In this document: positions 1-8,490 of the stretch, in pieces | How positions within the stretch are numbered: the stretch's first letter is position 1 | Layout of the letters: each line of letters starts with the position of its first letter | Source of the DNA: Chitinophaga sp. Cy-1792 | GTDB taxonomy: Bacteria; Bacteroidota; Bacteroidia; Chitinophagales; Chitinophagaceae | DNA: 64,000 bases | Assembly (NCBI RefSeq): GCF_011752935.1 | Contig: NZ_VWWO01000002.1 | Coordinates: 496,001-560,000, forward strand | Reading direction: 5' to 3' | The notes under the pieces: model-generated | Seen by the model: only the letters and a program-made list of their open reading frames with translations | Databases searched by the model: none | Told to the model about the DNA's origin: nothing | Program-made: the position numbers and the translations under genes

Positions 1-1131
1 TTATCAGATACTACCAAAAAAGTCTCTGCAGTATATGGTGATAAAGGATTTGAATTCCGTACCAGGGATGATAAATTTCTGTTGCAGATACAAAGCCGCC
101 TGCAGTTTCGCTTCGCTACGCCTGAAGACCAGGACCCCGTGACCTACGACGATTACTTCGGCGAGCATAAAACCGTCCTTAAAATCAACAGAGCCAGGTT
201 GAAAGTTGGCGGACACGCCTTCAAGCCATGGCTGAAATACTATTGGGAGTATGAGCTGAGCCAGTCTAACCTGCTCAACTTTACTATCATGATAGAAAAG
301 TGGGACTGGCTTAAATTCCAGGTAGGTCAGTTTAAAGTAGAATATAGCAGGGAGAGAAGGATCAGCAGCGGTGAACAGCAACTGGCCGACAGATCGATTA
401 TCAACAGGGAATTTACGGTAGACCGACAGCAGGGAGCGGAAATTTACGGCAGGCTAAAAGGTAAGGGCCTGGCCGATTTCAACTACTACCTGGGTGCTTT
501 CACCGGTACCGGCCGTGGGTCTACACAGAATGATGATAATCACCTGATGTATTTTGGCCGTGTACAGTGGAACTTTACCGGCCGTTACCTGGATTTTGAA
601 GGCAGCGATACCGAAATACATGAACATCCTGCTGGTGTGCTGGCGATCAATGGTGTTACCAACCAGAGCCCCTATACACGGTTCTCTCAGGCTGGCGGCG
701 GGTACCTGGAAGGGTATGAAAATGGAAAACCCGGGCAATACCGCGTGAACCAGGCCAACGTTGAAACAGCGTTTATGCTCAAGGGTTTTAGCTGGCAGTC
801 GGAAGTACATGTGAAGGAAATCATCGACAAATTAAATAACAACGAAACCAATACCTTACGCGGATATTATGTGCAGGCAGGCTACTTCTTCCATCAGGCT
901 TTCACCTGGTGGCCGGCGCCGCTGGAAGTGGCCTACAGGAATGCAGGTTATTTCCCTAACAGCGAAGCAGACCAGACGAAGAAGAGAGAAAACACAGTGG
1001 CCGCCAACTGGTTTTTCCACGGACATAAAAACAAAATCACGGCCGAAGGCAGTTTCTTTAACTACGATAAAACAGGTGGGATTCCCGCTACTGAATGGCG
1101 GTTCAGGCTACAGTGGGATATCTCCCTGTAA
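1..1131 (+). CDS. OprO/OprP-type phosphate-selective porin, 3' part
   Basis: The reading frame is open from base 1, so the gene begins upstream of the window and about 376 residues are visible. The segments VGQFKVEYSRE and INREFTVDRQQG, followed by alternating aromatic strands and a terminal strand WRFRLQWDISL, match the porin O/P barrel family. Members are outer-membrane channels for phosphate or other small anions. No signal peptide can be seen because the N-terminus is missing. An ATG-like start inside the frame would be false: the first candidate near base 82 is a TTG within the barrel sequence. The gene converges on the sulfatase across a shared hairpin terminator. Substrate is unknown; proximity to a sulfatase makes a sulfated or anionic solute possible, by inference only. 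Confidence 0.8.
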   Translation, partial: LSDTTKKVSAVYGDKGFEFRTRDDKFLLQIQSRLQFRFATPEDQDPVTYDDYFGEHKTVLKINRARLKVGGHAFKPWLKYYWEYELSQSNLLNFTIMIEKWDWLKFQVGQFKVEYSRERRISSGEQQLADRSIINREFTVDRQQGAEIYGRLKGKGLADFNYYLGAFTGTGRGSTQNDDNHLMYFGRVQWNFTGRYLDFEGSDTEIHEHPAGVLAINGVTNQSPYTRFSQAGGGYLEGYENGKPGQYRVNQANVETAFMLKGFSWQSEVHVKEIIDKLNNNETNTLRGYYVQAGYFFHQAFTWWPAPLEVAYRNAGYFPNSEADQTKKRENTVAANWFFHGHKNKITAEGSFFNYDKTGGIPATEWRFRLQWDISL

Positions 1132-1151
1132 TTCCTCTTGCTGCAAAATCG

Positions 1152-1188
1152 AAAAAGGGTCTCTACAAGTGTAGAGGCCCTTTTCTTT
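1152..1188. terminator. Bidirectional rho-independent terminator
   Basis: A 14-bp stem (AAAAGGGTCTCTAC / GTAGAGGCCCTTTT, one G-T wobble) with a 4-base loop sits between two convergent genes. It is flanked by A and T tracts, so it can act in both directions. Confidence 0.8.
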
Positions 1189-1212
1189 TGATCCATATTA
1201 TACCGAACGATA

Positions 1213-3654
1213 TCAGTCTCTTTGCATTGCACGTTGTGCTTCTTTGTTGAGGTCACTATATTCCTGCTTGCCAACGGAAACGCCTACACCGAGAATGTTT
1301 CCACCCTTGAAGTTGCCAGGGCTTTTATATTCCTCGCTGACGGCATCGCCGCTGTCATAGCCCACACAGAGGCCGTCTCCGGCCAGCGTGAACTTGCCGG
1401 GCTGCGTTTTCATCGGGCCTTCTGCCACTACTTTGTTGTTGATATAAAGTTTGGTTTTACCTATCTGCTCGCCATGTTCGCCGGTACTTTCACGGGTGAA
1501 CTCCATGCCCAGCGTGTATTTACCAGGTTTAAGGGTGATGTTGGAAATGAATTTCTGTTCAGGCTTTATACCAAGGAAATTATAAACATAATACAGCTTA
1601 TTATTTTTGATAAACAGGCTATGACCGCCAAAACGTGAGCCATGCGCGAAAATCACGCCGCTGGCGTTGGCGCTTTTAATATCTACGTCGGCCAGTATTT
1701 TATAGGACCTGCCTCGTACACTGACGGCCACGCCTTCAGGAACCGGCGCTGTTCCCGGGTAATAGACATACAGGTCACGAGGCGCTTCTTCAGCAGGCCT
1801 TTCAATGCCTAATTGCTCTACTGCTGTTCTGTCGTCCAGTGGTAATACCAGGTTTTTCTCTGCTTCATCCATCCACAGGCTGACCAGATGTTTGAGTTTA
1901 TCAGGATATTCTTTGGCGAGATTTTTTGATTCAGATCTGTCTGCATCTACATGGTATAATTCCCATTCATCCTGGTCGAAGTGTCCTTTGCCGGTGAGTG
2001 GGGCATGCAGTGCAACGGCTTTCCATCCGTCTTCCCAGATGGCCCTGGTGCCCAGCATGGCGTAGTACTGTACATGCTTCTGCGTAGGTGCGTCAGGTTT
2101 AGCATCGAAAGTATAACGCATGGAAACGCCAGACAGCGGGTACTGGCCTACACCGCGATAGGTGGTAGGCATCTGTACATTACAAACATCCAGGATGGTA
2201 GGAACAATATCAGTAGAGTGATGGTATTGATTACGAATTTCGCCATGTGCCCGGATGCCTTTAGGCCAGCAGATCACCAGCGGATCTGCAGTACCGCCGG
2301 CATATTCGCTGTAGCGTTTAAACATTTTATTAGGTGCGGAAAAGGCAGCAGCCCAGCCGGTGGGGTAGTGTTCGTAGGTATCCGGACTACCCAGCTTATT
2401 GATATATTTCAGGTTTTCTGAGAGTTGATCAGGATAGCCATTAAAGAATTTATTTTCATTCACGGAGCCGTTGGGAGAGCCTTCCCCGGAGGCGCCGTTA
2501 TCTGCGGCATACAGGATCAGCGTGTTATCCAGCTGTCCTGTTTTTTCGAGATAATCGATTACACGGCCTACCTGTGCATCTGTATATTCGGAGAAGCCCG
2601 CATACACTTCTGCCATGCGGGAGAATAGTTTTTTCTCTTCAGGTTTGAGCCCGTCCCAGGGTTTCACATAGTCGCCAGGGTTAGCAATGTTGGGAGGCAA
2701 TGGGTTGAAGTCGGTGAGCACCGTACCTGCGGGGATAATGCCTTTGGCGATCATACGGGGTACTACCCATTTGCGGTAGGCATCATAGCCTTCATCAAAT
2801 TTGCCTTTGTATTTGGCGATATATTCTTCAGGTGCCTGGTGAGGCGCGTGGTTGGCGCCAGGGCAGAACCACATGAACCAGGGCTTCGATGGGTTGGTAG
2901 CTTTCTGGTCTTTCAGGTATTCCAATGCCTTGTCAGTAAGGTCTTTGGAAAGATGGTAGCCTTCTTCAGGGCTATAGGGCTGGTCTACAAAGTGATTATC
3001 TTCTACCAGGTCGGGGTACCATTGATTGGTTTCTCCGCCAAGAAATCCATAGTATCTGTCAAAGCCCATCTGGAGCGGCCATTGTTTTCTGCTGGCGCCT
3101 GCGGCGATATCCTGTTCAGGAACATTATGTTCTTTCCCTATCCAGAAGGTACTCCAGCCGTTATCCTGCAGGATCTGGCCAATCGTGGCGCATTGTGCGG
3201 GTATTCGGCCATGTGCACCGGGGAAACCATTGGCACCTTCGGTGATGGCAGCATTACCGGTCAGGTGGTGGTTTCTGCCGGTGAGCAGGGTGGCGCGGGT
3301 AGGGGAGCAGAGGGCGGTGGTATGCCATTGGGTGTATAACAGCCCGCGGTCTGCCAGTTTTTGAAGGGTAGGCATCTGAATGGCGCCACCGTATGGCGAC
3401 CATGCAGCAATACCGGTATCGTCAAAGAGAATAAAAAGTACGTTGGGGGAGCCGGCAGGCGCTCTTTTAGGGGTGTATGGTGCCCAGTCGGCCTTAGAAT
3501 CGCGGACATCCAGCTTTATAACACCGTGGAATTGCTCTGCAGCTACTTTTTGCGGGTCTGCCTGTGCCTGCGCTTTCTGTGGCAGCTGTAAGCCTAAAAT
3601 GAGCATTCCCGTTAATGCTGCCCTTTTCAGCGCAGTTAAATACAGATTTCTCAT
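1213..3654 (-). CDS. Arylsulfatase (S1 sulfatase family), exported
   Basis: An 813-aa protein that hydrolyses a sulfate ester, probably in the periplasm. Residues 1-31 are a signal peptide ending in a run of QKAQAQA. The sulfatase core opens with NVLFILFDD (two metal-binding aspartates), and the site CSPTR at residues 116-120 matches the C-x-P-x-R signature whose cysteine becomes formylglycine. ATLLTGRNHH follows as usual for the family, and later metal ligands are visible in LILYAADNGASGEG. The last 200 residues form a beta-rich extension found in long arylsulfatases. No maturase gene (anaerobic or FGE-type) is visible in the window. It converges on the porin gene and is divergent from the large cluster beginning at 4067. 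The array of LytTR-like repeats at 3878-3928 faces this gene. Confidence 0.9.
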   Translation of the reverse strand: MRNLYLTALKRAALTGMLILGLQLPQKAQAQADPQKVAAEQFHGVIKLDVRDSKADWAPYTPKRAPAGSPNVLFILFDDTGIAAWSPYGGAIQMPTLQKLADRGLLYTQWHTTALCSPTRATLLTGRNHHLTGNAAITEGANGFPGAHGRIPAQCATIGQILQDNGWSTFWIGKEHNVPEQDIAAGASRKQWPLQMGFDRYYGFLGGETNQWYPDLVEDNHFVDQPYSPEEGYHLSKDLTDKALEYLKDQKATNPSKPWFMWFCPGANHAPHQAPEEYIAKYKGKFDEGYDAYRKWVVPRMIAKGIIPAGTVLTDFNPLPPNIANPGDYVKPWDGLKPEEKKLFSRMAEVYAGFSEYTDAQVGRVIDYLEKTGQLDNTLILYAADNGASGEGSPNGSVNENKFFNGYPDQLSENLKYINKLGSPDTYEHYPTGWAAAFSAPNKMFKRYSEYAGGTADPLVICWPKGIRAHGEIRNQYHHSTDIVPTILDVCNVQMPTTYRGVGQYPLSGVSMRYTFDAKPDAPTQKHVQYYAMLGTRAIWEDGWKAVALHAPLTGKGHFDQDEWELYHVDADRSESKNLAKEYPDKLKHLVSLWMDEAEKNLVLPLDDRTAVEQLGIERPAEEAPRDLYVYYPGTAPVPEGVAVSVRGRSYKILADVDIKSANASGVIFAHGSRFGGHSLFIKNNKLYYVYNFLGIKPEQKFISNITLKPGKYTLGMEFTRESTGEHGEQIGKTKLYINNKVVAEGPMKTQPGKFTLAGDGLCVGYDSGDAVSEEYKSPGNFKGGNILGVGVSVGKQEYSDLNKEAQRAMQRD

Positions 3655-3877
3655 AGCGTGTGTTTTGCGTGTTTGGTTTTGAATAGGTACCAGATTTGAT
3701 CCGTTGTGAGATTTTTTGATTGACCATTCTTGTTAATAACACCAGACGGGTTTGATGATGCTAAGCGTGCTGCTGAGGAAGGAGGTTGAGTAGATATGGT
3801 AAGTAAACACCGCGTATATGGAATTGTTTAGCCGGTGGGCTTGCGCAGCGTTTTTCAGATAGCCTTGCCCGTGGTAG

Positions 3878-3928
3878 GTTAACTGACTGGAAAAGTTGGT
3901 TGCCTGACTGGAAAAGCGGCTTGTCAGA
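3878..3928 (-). promoter_or_regulatory. Triple 21-bp-phased direct repeat, LytTR-like operator
   Basis: Read on the minus strand, three 9-mers TCAGTTAAC, TCAGGCAAC and TCTGACAAG start exactly 21 bp apart (plus-strand spans 3878-3886, 3899-3907, 3920-3928). The first two repeats are embedded in a longer identical 13-mer CTGACTGGAAAAG. LytTR-domain regulators are known to bind paired direct repeats of the type [TA][AC][CA]GTTN[AG][TG] with a 12-bp spacer, which is the same period. The array lies in the 412-bp gap between the sulfatase (-) and the toxin cluster (+), so either could be the target. Apart from this array and the -7 element at 4012, the gap shows nothing. Confidence 0.55.
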
Positions 3929-4011
3929 CTGCATACAGATTGCAGTGGCTTCTTTCTAACTTCCTGAATATTATTTTTTATGTTGGAAAAATTTAATTTA
4001 ACATTATATTA

Positions 4012-4019
4012 TATATTTG
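4012..4019 (+). promoter_or_regulatory. Bacteroidota -7 promoter element
   Basis: TATATTTG matches the TAnnTTTG element exactly, in a very AT-rich stretch 48 bp before the start of the five-gene cluster. No well-spaced -33 TTTG is present; a TTG at 3983 is a little too far upstream. This is the most likely promoter of the cluster. Confidence 0.5.
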
Positions 4020-4066
4020 TCCGCAATAATAAATAAGTAGCCACATTCCTATACCTATTAACGCTG

Positions 4067-7000
4067 ATGTCAAGAAAACACTGTAGTCCGAAGACTGTCC
4101 TGTCGGCATTTGTTATCCTATTGTCGCTGTTGTTCGTCAAACCTGCATTGGCCATGGAAGATCCGGTACCTGCTGCTGTAGCAGATACCTCCCTGCTCGA
4201 TCTGGCTGTTAGTCATGCCAATGATGTTTTTGAGGATATCAAAAAGAAATCACATTTTATCAATGCCCTGAGTTCAGAGGATATGGGTACCCTGCCTGTT
4301 GGTATTGTCAGGGAGATTAACGGCCGGATATATGTGATAGCGATAGATAGTGCTAAGCTTACTCCAACGGGGGCTACTTTTAATGCTTACTTCAAATTCA
4401 CTTTCCCGGGAACTAAAACAGAATTGATCTTTGGCGCTAAAAATGTGGCATTTACGCCCGGAGGGATAGCTGCATCTGCTTCTACCAAACTTGTATTGCT
4501 CAATACCAAATCTATTCCCATCAATTCGCATATAGACCTGATCTTCCCCGGTGACGGCAGTAACTATATAGAATGGGATTGCAATGGCTTTAAGGCTGCT
4601 AACCTGGCAGGTATTTTTGAATTCGATAAAAGCTGGATTTCACCGGATGATGCTGCTGCCGACAAATTGCGTGCATCCATGAAGGTGACTGTCAACGACC
4701 TGAACAACATCATGGCAACAGTTGATATCCCGGCGTTTCATATCAATAACTTATCTGACTTCAGCTTTAAGGTGAAGAATGCTACCGTCGACCTGAGTGA
4801 TGTTGCGAATCCGGCGGGAATGACTGTAACAGCTGATATGCTGGAAGATGCCTCCAGTCCGCTGTTATGGAGAGGTTTCTATTTACAGGAAGTGCAGGTA
4901 GGATTGCCACAGCAGCTGGCCACCGCCAAAGGGCGGCCAATGGTTACGGTAAAGAATTTTTATATAGATGACCAGGGTATCAGTGGAAGTCTTTCCGCTG
5001 CAAACCTGGTGCCACTGGGAGAGGCGAGTCTGGGTGGATGGGGAATTTCTGTAGATAAACTTGGCCTCTCTTTCAGCAAGAATAAACTGAATGGTGGTGA
5101 ACTCGGTGGGTTGATGGAAATAGGTTTTCTGGGTAAAGACCCGCTGGGCTATAATGCATCGGTTAGCATGCGTGGCAGCGATACCTATTATTCATTTGGC
5201 GTGAATACCACGGTAGATAAAGCTTATCCGTTTTTTGCGGGTGAAATCAAGCTGAATAAGAATTCCAGGATACAGGTAAGTAAGACGGCGACAGACTTCC
5301 TGCCGGTGGCGGTATTGAGCGGAAAGGTAACATTGAGCCATAGCCTGTTGTCTGTAAAGGATATCAGCTTCCAGGATCTGACTTTATCTACACAGCGCCC
5401 TTATGTACATAGCGGTATTTTCGATATCAATACGGACGGTAATTCTAAAATGAGCGGCTTCCCGATTGGTTTCGACAGTATACATATTGGTTTGTCTGAA
5501 GGAAAAGTGGCCATAGGCGCCAAAGTGCGGCTCAATTTCATGAATAGCAGTGACAAGGGCTTCTCGGGTAGTACCTCCTTTGTCATAACAGCTGCCCAAC
5601 AGGAGCAGACCCAGCAGGTAGAGGTAGACCATCAGATGGTTACCAAAACGACCACTCACTGGAAACTGGATAAAGTCACGATAAATGATATAGCCCTCAC
5701 CGTTAATGTGATGGCGTTTAAGCTGAAAGGCATCGTCACCATTTTTGATAACCATCCGCTGTTTGGGAATGGTTTCCGCGGGATGCTGGACTTCCAGGTA
5801 TCTGAGCTAATCCCGAAAGCCAAGGCCACAGCCTATTTCGGCTCCAAAGACGATTACCGCTACTGGCACGTAGACGCCTATATTGGCGTTACGATACCGA
5901 TCGGGCCTGTGATCCAGATTACGGGTATGATGGGAGGTATGTCGTATCATATGGAGCGTCCGGCAAACTTCGATCCTTATCAGGCCAGGGATAGCGTGGA
6001 TAAAAAAGGCGGCATGACCCAGGACCTGAGCGAGATATTCCGGTACATGCCGGTGAAAGAAGCCGGGCTTGGATTTATTGGCGGGGTATCGCTCTCGTTT
6101 GTACAGGAAGTAGTGGTGAATGTCAACGTGGCCCTGGAAATACAATTCGGTACGGATGGCGGTTTCCGTTATGCACAGTTCGATGGTGCAGGATACTGTG
6201 TACATCTACCATTAAAAGCAAAAAATAACGCAGAAGCCGGCGAAGATGAAACAGCCCCGGTATGGGTACAGTTTAAAATGCGCTATGATAATGTCAACAG
6301 CACTTTCGACGCCAACTTTAAAACCTATATCAATATAGCCGGCATTTTACGCGGTACGAACGACCGCGGACTCGTAGGCGAGGCGGCCTTCCATGTGGCC
6401 CCGACAGACTGGTGGTTCTATATCGGCCGTCCGTCGCAGATGTTCGGACTTAATATCGTCGGGCTCGCAGAGATCCGCACCTATTTCATGATGGGTACCA
6501 AAGTGGAAGATATGCCACCGTTACCTGCAGAAGTAAGAGAGGTATTTGACGATGTAAATACCGACTTCATGGCCATGGAGAATAGTATGTCGACCGGCCG
6601 TGGATTTGGTTTTGGTGCACATTTTAAAGTTGGTTTCAGCTTCGACTTCGGTGTATATGGTGATTTTGCACTTGGCGCCGGTACGGATATCCTGCTCCGT
6701 AACTATGGAGAGGCAAGATGTAAGGGAAGCAACAGTGTGATCGGGTTTAATGGCTGGTATGCATCCGGACAGGCATATGTATATGTGAAAGGAGATGTAG
6801 GTATTCGTGTGAAAGTATTCGGTAAGAAACGAGGATTCTCCATTGCCAGTTTGTCGGCGGCCGTGTTGTTGCAGGCTAAACTGCCTAACCCGAGCTGGTT
6901 CCGTGGCATGGTGGGTGTGAAATACCGCATATTGGGAGGGCTGGTAAGTGGAAAGGCCAATATTAAAATTGAATTGGGTACTCAATGTGAAATAGTAGGT

Positions 7001-8485
7001 GCAAAAGAACTGAATGTACAGGTGATCAGCGATATCAAGCCGGACGACCAGGCACAGGATGTAAGCGTATTTGCGACGCCGCAGGTAGCCTTCAACCTGG
7101 CTGTGGGTAAGTCTTTCAGTATGTTGAATGAATATGATGAAGTAGCCACCTATCGTATCTCACTGGATGAATTAAAACTGCTGAAAGATCAGCAGGAAAT
7201 AAAAGGTACTACGGAGATCAATCCGGATGGTACAGCAGCTTCGCTGGTGCTGCGCGATATTCTTCCGCCGGTAAGCAAACTGACAGCGGCAGCAAAAGTG
7301 CATATCGAGCGTCAGAACGGTAGCAGCTGGGAAGCCCTGAAAACAAGCGGTAACATAGACTATGAAACGAAATCCGTTTCCTTTACTACCGGTGAGGCAC
7401 CGGATAATATTCCGTGGGAAAACGTTGCCTATAGCTATCCTGTCAGACGTCAGTATAACTTCTATCCGAAAGAATACGGTAAAGGCTATATTAAATTAAA
7501 ACGCGGACAGCCATACCTGTTTACCGCTACGGATAACGCAGGTAAAAAATGGAAAGTGACAGCAGCCATGGCGCCAGTGCAGGGACAACCTGTTAATACC
7601 AATATTTCCTATGATGAATCGGTAGCCATGGTAAATTTCGATATCCCTGCCACGTTGAATAAAGAAACCATTTATGGTTTCGCCATCCAGCGTACTTCCG
7701 CAGACGGGGAAACATCTGCCAGCAACGTACAGCAAAAATCTACTACTGTAGTCGGTGAAGATGGCGACACTACTACCTATGCACAGAATACCCTGAAAGG
7801 AGTGGCTACTTCAGGACTGACGAAGGAGCTGATCAGCTATAATTTCCGTACCAGCCGCTACAGCACCTTTGTACAGAAGATGAACGGTACTACTAATCCA
7901 TACGACCTGTTTGATGTGGCAACGAATTATATCAGCGTAATCGGTCAACGTTTTGACACAGATGAATCATTCGACAAGTTTGAAATAGAAGGGGACGCAA
8001 GTGTGGCAACAAAACCATTGATTACCATGAAGGCCGTTACCGGTAACAGCTGGTACCAGTATAGCCTGCTGCCATTACTGTATAATGGTTATCCTTTCCA
8101 TCCGTCTATGACTATTACGAGAGATCCTGCCAACGGTGGTATTCCTCCACTGGATGCGATCAGGTTGTATAATAATGATTACAGTCTTTATCAGCTGAGC
8201 GATGCTGCCATGAAAGATGGGGTAGCGCCTAGTATTCCGGGTAAATGCAGGTTTATGTATTATGTATCCTTCTATGCCAATGATGATTTTAATGAACTGA
8301 TGAATAAGGCGACCAGGTTCTATATCAACGGTGGTACGCCAACGCCGCAGATCAGCAGGTTGCTGAATTCGACCTTCCCTGATTTACAGGGCAATCAGTT
8401 CTACCCGGTAGAATTCCAGTACCGTCTGCCAGGTAGCAATATGACTACGTCAACGATTACACGAAGCATTTACTATAAATTATAA
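4067..8485 (+). CDS. Large exported protein of unknown function, first gene of toxin/adhesin cluster
   Basis: A 1472-aa protein I do not recognise. Residues 1-29 are a clear signal peptide ending KPALA. The body is glycine- and aromatic-rich with long runs of alternating beta strands (for example GFGAHFKVGFSFDFGVYGDF near residue 850), so it is probably an extended beta-structure outside the cytoplasm. Around residues 985-1085, a segment starting SDIKPDDQAQDVSVFATPQV resembles a bacterial Ig-like domain of the SbsA/Big_5 kind. No lipobox, T9SS tail or catalytic motif is evident. It is followed after 5 bp by the FN3 gene and appears to lead a five-gene operon ending in a polymorphic toxin. By position it may be a structural or scaffold part of that system. 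The gene is real: signal peptide, length and codon use are consistent throughout. Confidence 0.7.
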   Translation: MSRKHCSPKTVLSAFVILLSLLFVKPALAMEDPVPAAVADTSLLDLAVSHANDVFEDIKKKSHFINALSSEDMGTLPVGIVREINGRIYVIAIDSAKLTPTGATFNAYFKFTFPGTKTELIFGAKNVAFTPGGIAASASTKLVLLNTKSIPINSHIDLIFPGDGSNYIEWDCNGFKAANLAGIFEFDKSWISPDDAAADKLRASMKVTVNDLNNIMATVDIPAFHINNLSDFSFKVKNATVDLSDVANPAGMTVTADMLEDASSPLLWRGFYLQEVQVGLPQQLATAKGRPMVTVKNFYIDDQGISGSLSAANLVPLGEASLGGWGISVDKLGLSFSKNKLNGGELGGLMEIGFLGKDPLGYNASVSMRGSDTYYSFGVNTTVDKAYPFFAGEIKLNKNSRIQVSKTATDFLPVAVLSGKVTLSHSLLSVKDISFQDLTLSTQRPYVHSGIFDINTDGNSKMSGFPIGFDSIHIGLSEGKVAIGAKVRLNFMNSSDKGFSGSTSFVITAAQQEQTQQVEVDHQMVTKTTTHWKLDKVTINDIALTVNVMAFKLKGIVTIFDNHPLFGNGFRGMLDFQVSELIPKAKATAYFGSKDDYRYWHVDAYIGVTIPIGPVIQITGMMGGMSYHMERPANFDPYQARDSVDKKGGMTQDLSEIFRYMPVKEAGLGFIGGVSLSFVQEVVVNVNVALEIQFGTDGGFRYAQFDGAGYCVHLPLKAKNNAEAGEDETAPVWVQFKMRYDNVNSTFDANFKTYINIAGILRGTNDRGLVGEAAFHVAPTDWWFYIGRPSQMFGLNIVGLAEIRTYFMMGTKVEDMPPLPAEVREVFDDVNTDFMAMENSMSTGRGFGFGAHFKVGFSFDFGVYGDFALGAGTDILLRNYGEARCKGSNSVIGFNGWYASGQAYVYVKGDVGIRVKVFGKKRGFSIASLSAAVLLQAKLPNPSWFRGMVGVKYRILGGLVSGKANIKIELGTQCEIVGAKELNVQVISDIKPDDQAQDVSVFATPQVAFNLAVGKSFSMLNEYDEVATYRISLDELKLLKDQQEIKGTTEINPDGTAASLVLRDILPPVSKLTAAAKVHIERQNGSSWEALKTSGNIDYETKSVSFTTGEAPDNIPWENVAYSYPVRRQYNFYPKEYGKGYIKLKRGQPYLFTATDNAGKKWKVTAAMAPVQGQPVNTNISYDESVAMVNFDIPATLNKETIYGFAIQRTSADGETSASNVQQKSTTVVGEDGDTTTYAQNTLKGVATSGLTKELISYNFRTSRYSTFVQKMNGTTNPYDLFDVATNYISVIGQRFDTDESFDKFEIEGDASVATKPLITMKAVTGNSWYQYSLLPLLYNGYPFHPSMTITRDPANGGIPPLDAIRLYNNDYSLYQLSDAAMKDGVAPSIPGKCRFMYYVSFYANDDFNELMNKATRFYINGGTPTPQISRLLNSTFPDLQGNQFYPVEFQYRLPGSNMTTSTITRSIYYKL

Positions 8486-8490
8486 CGCTG

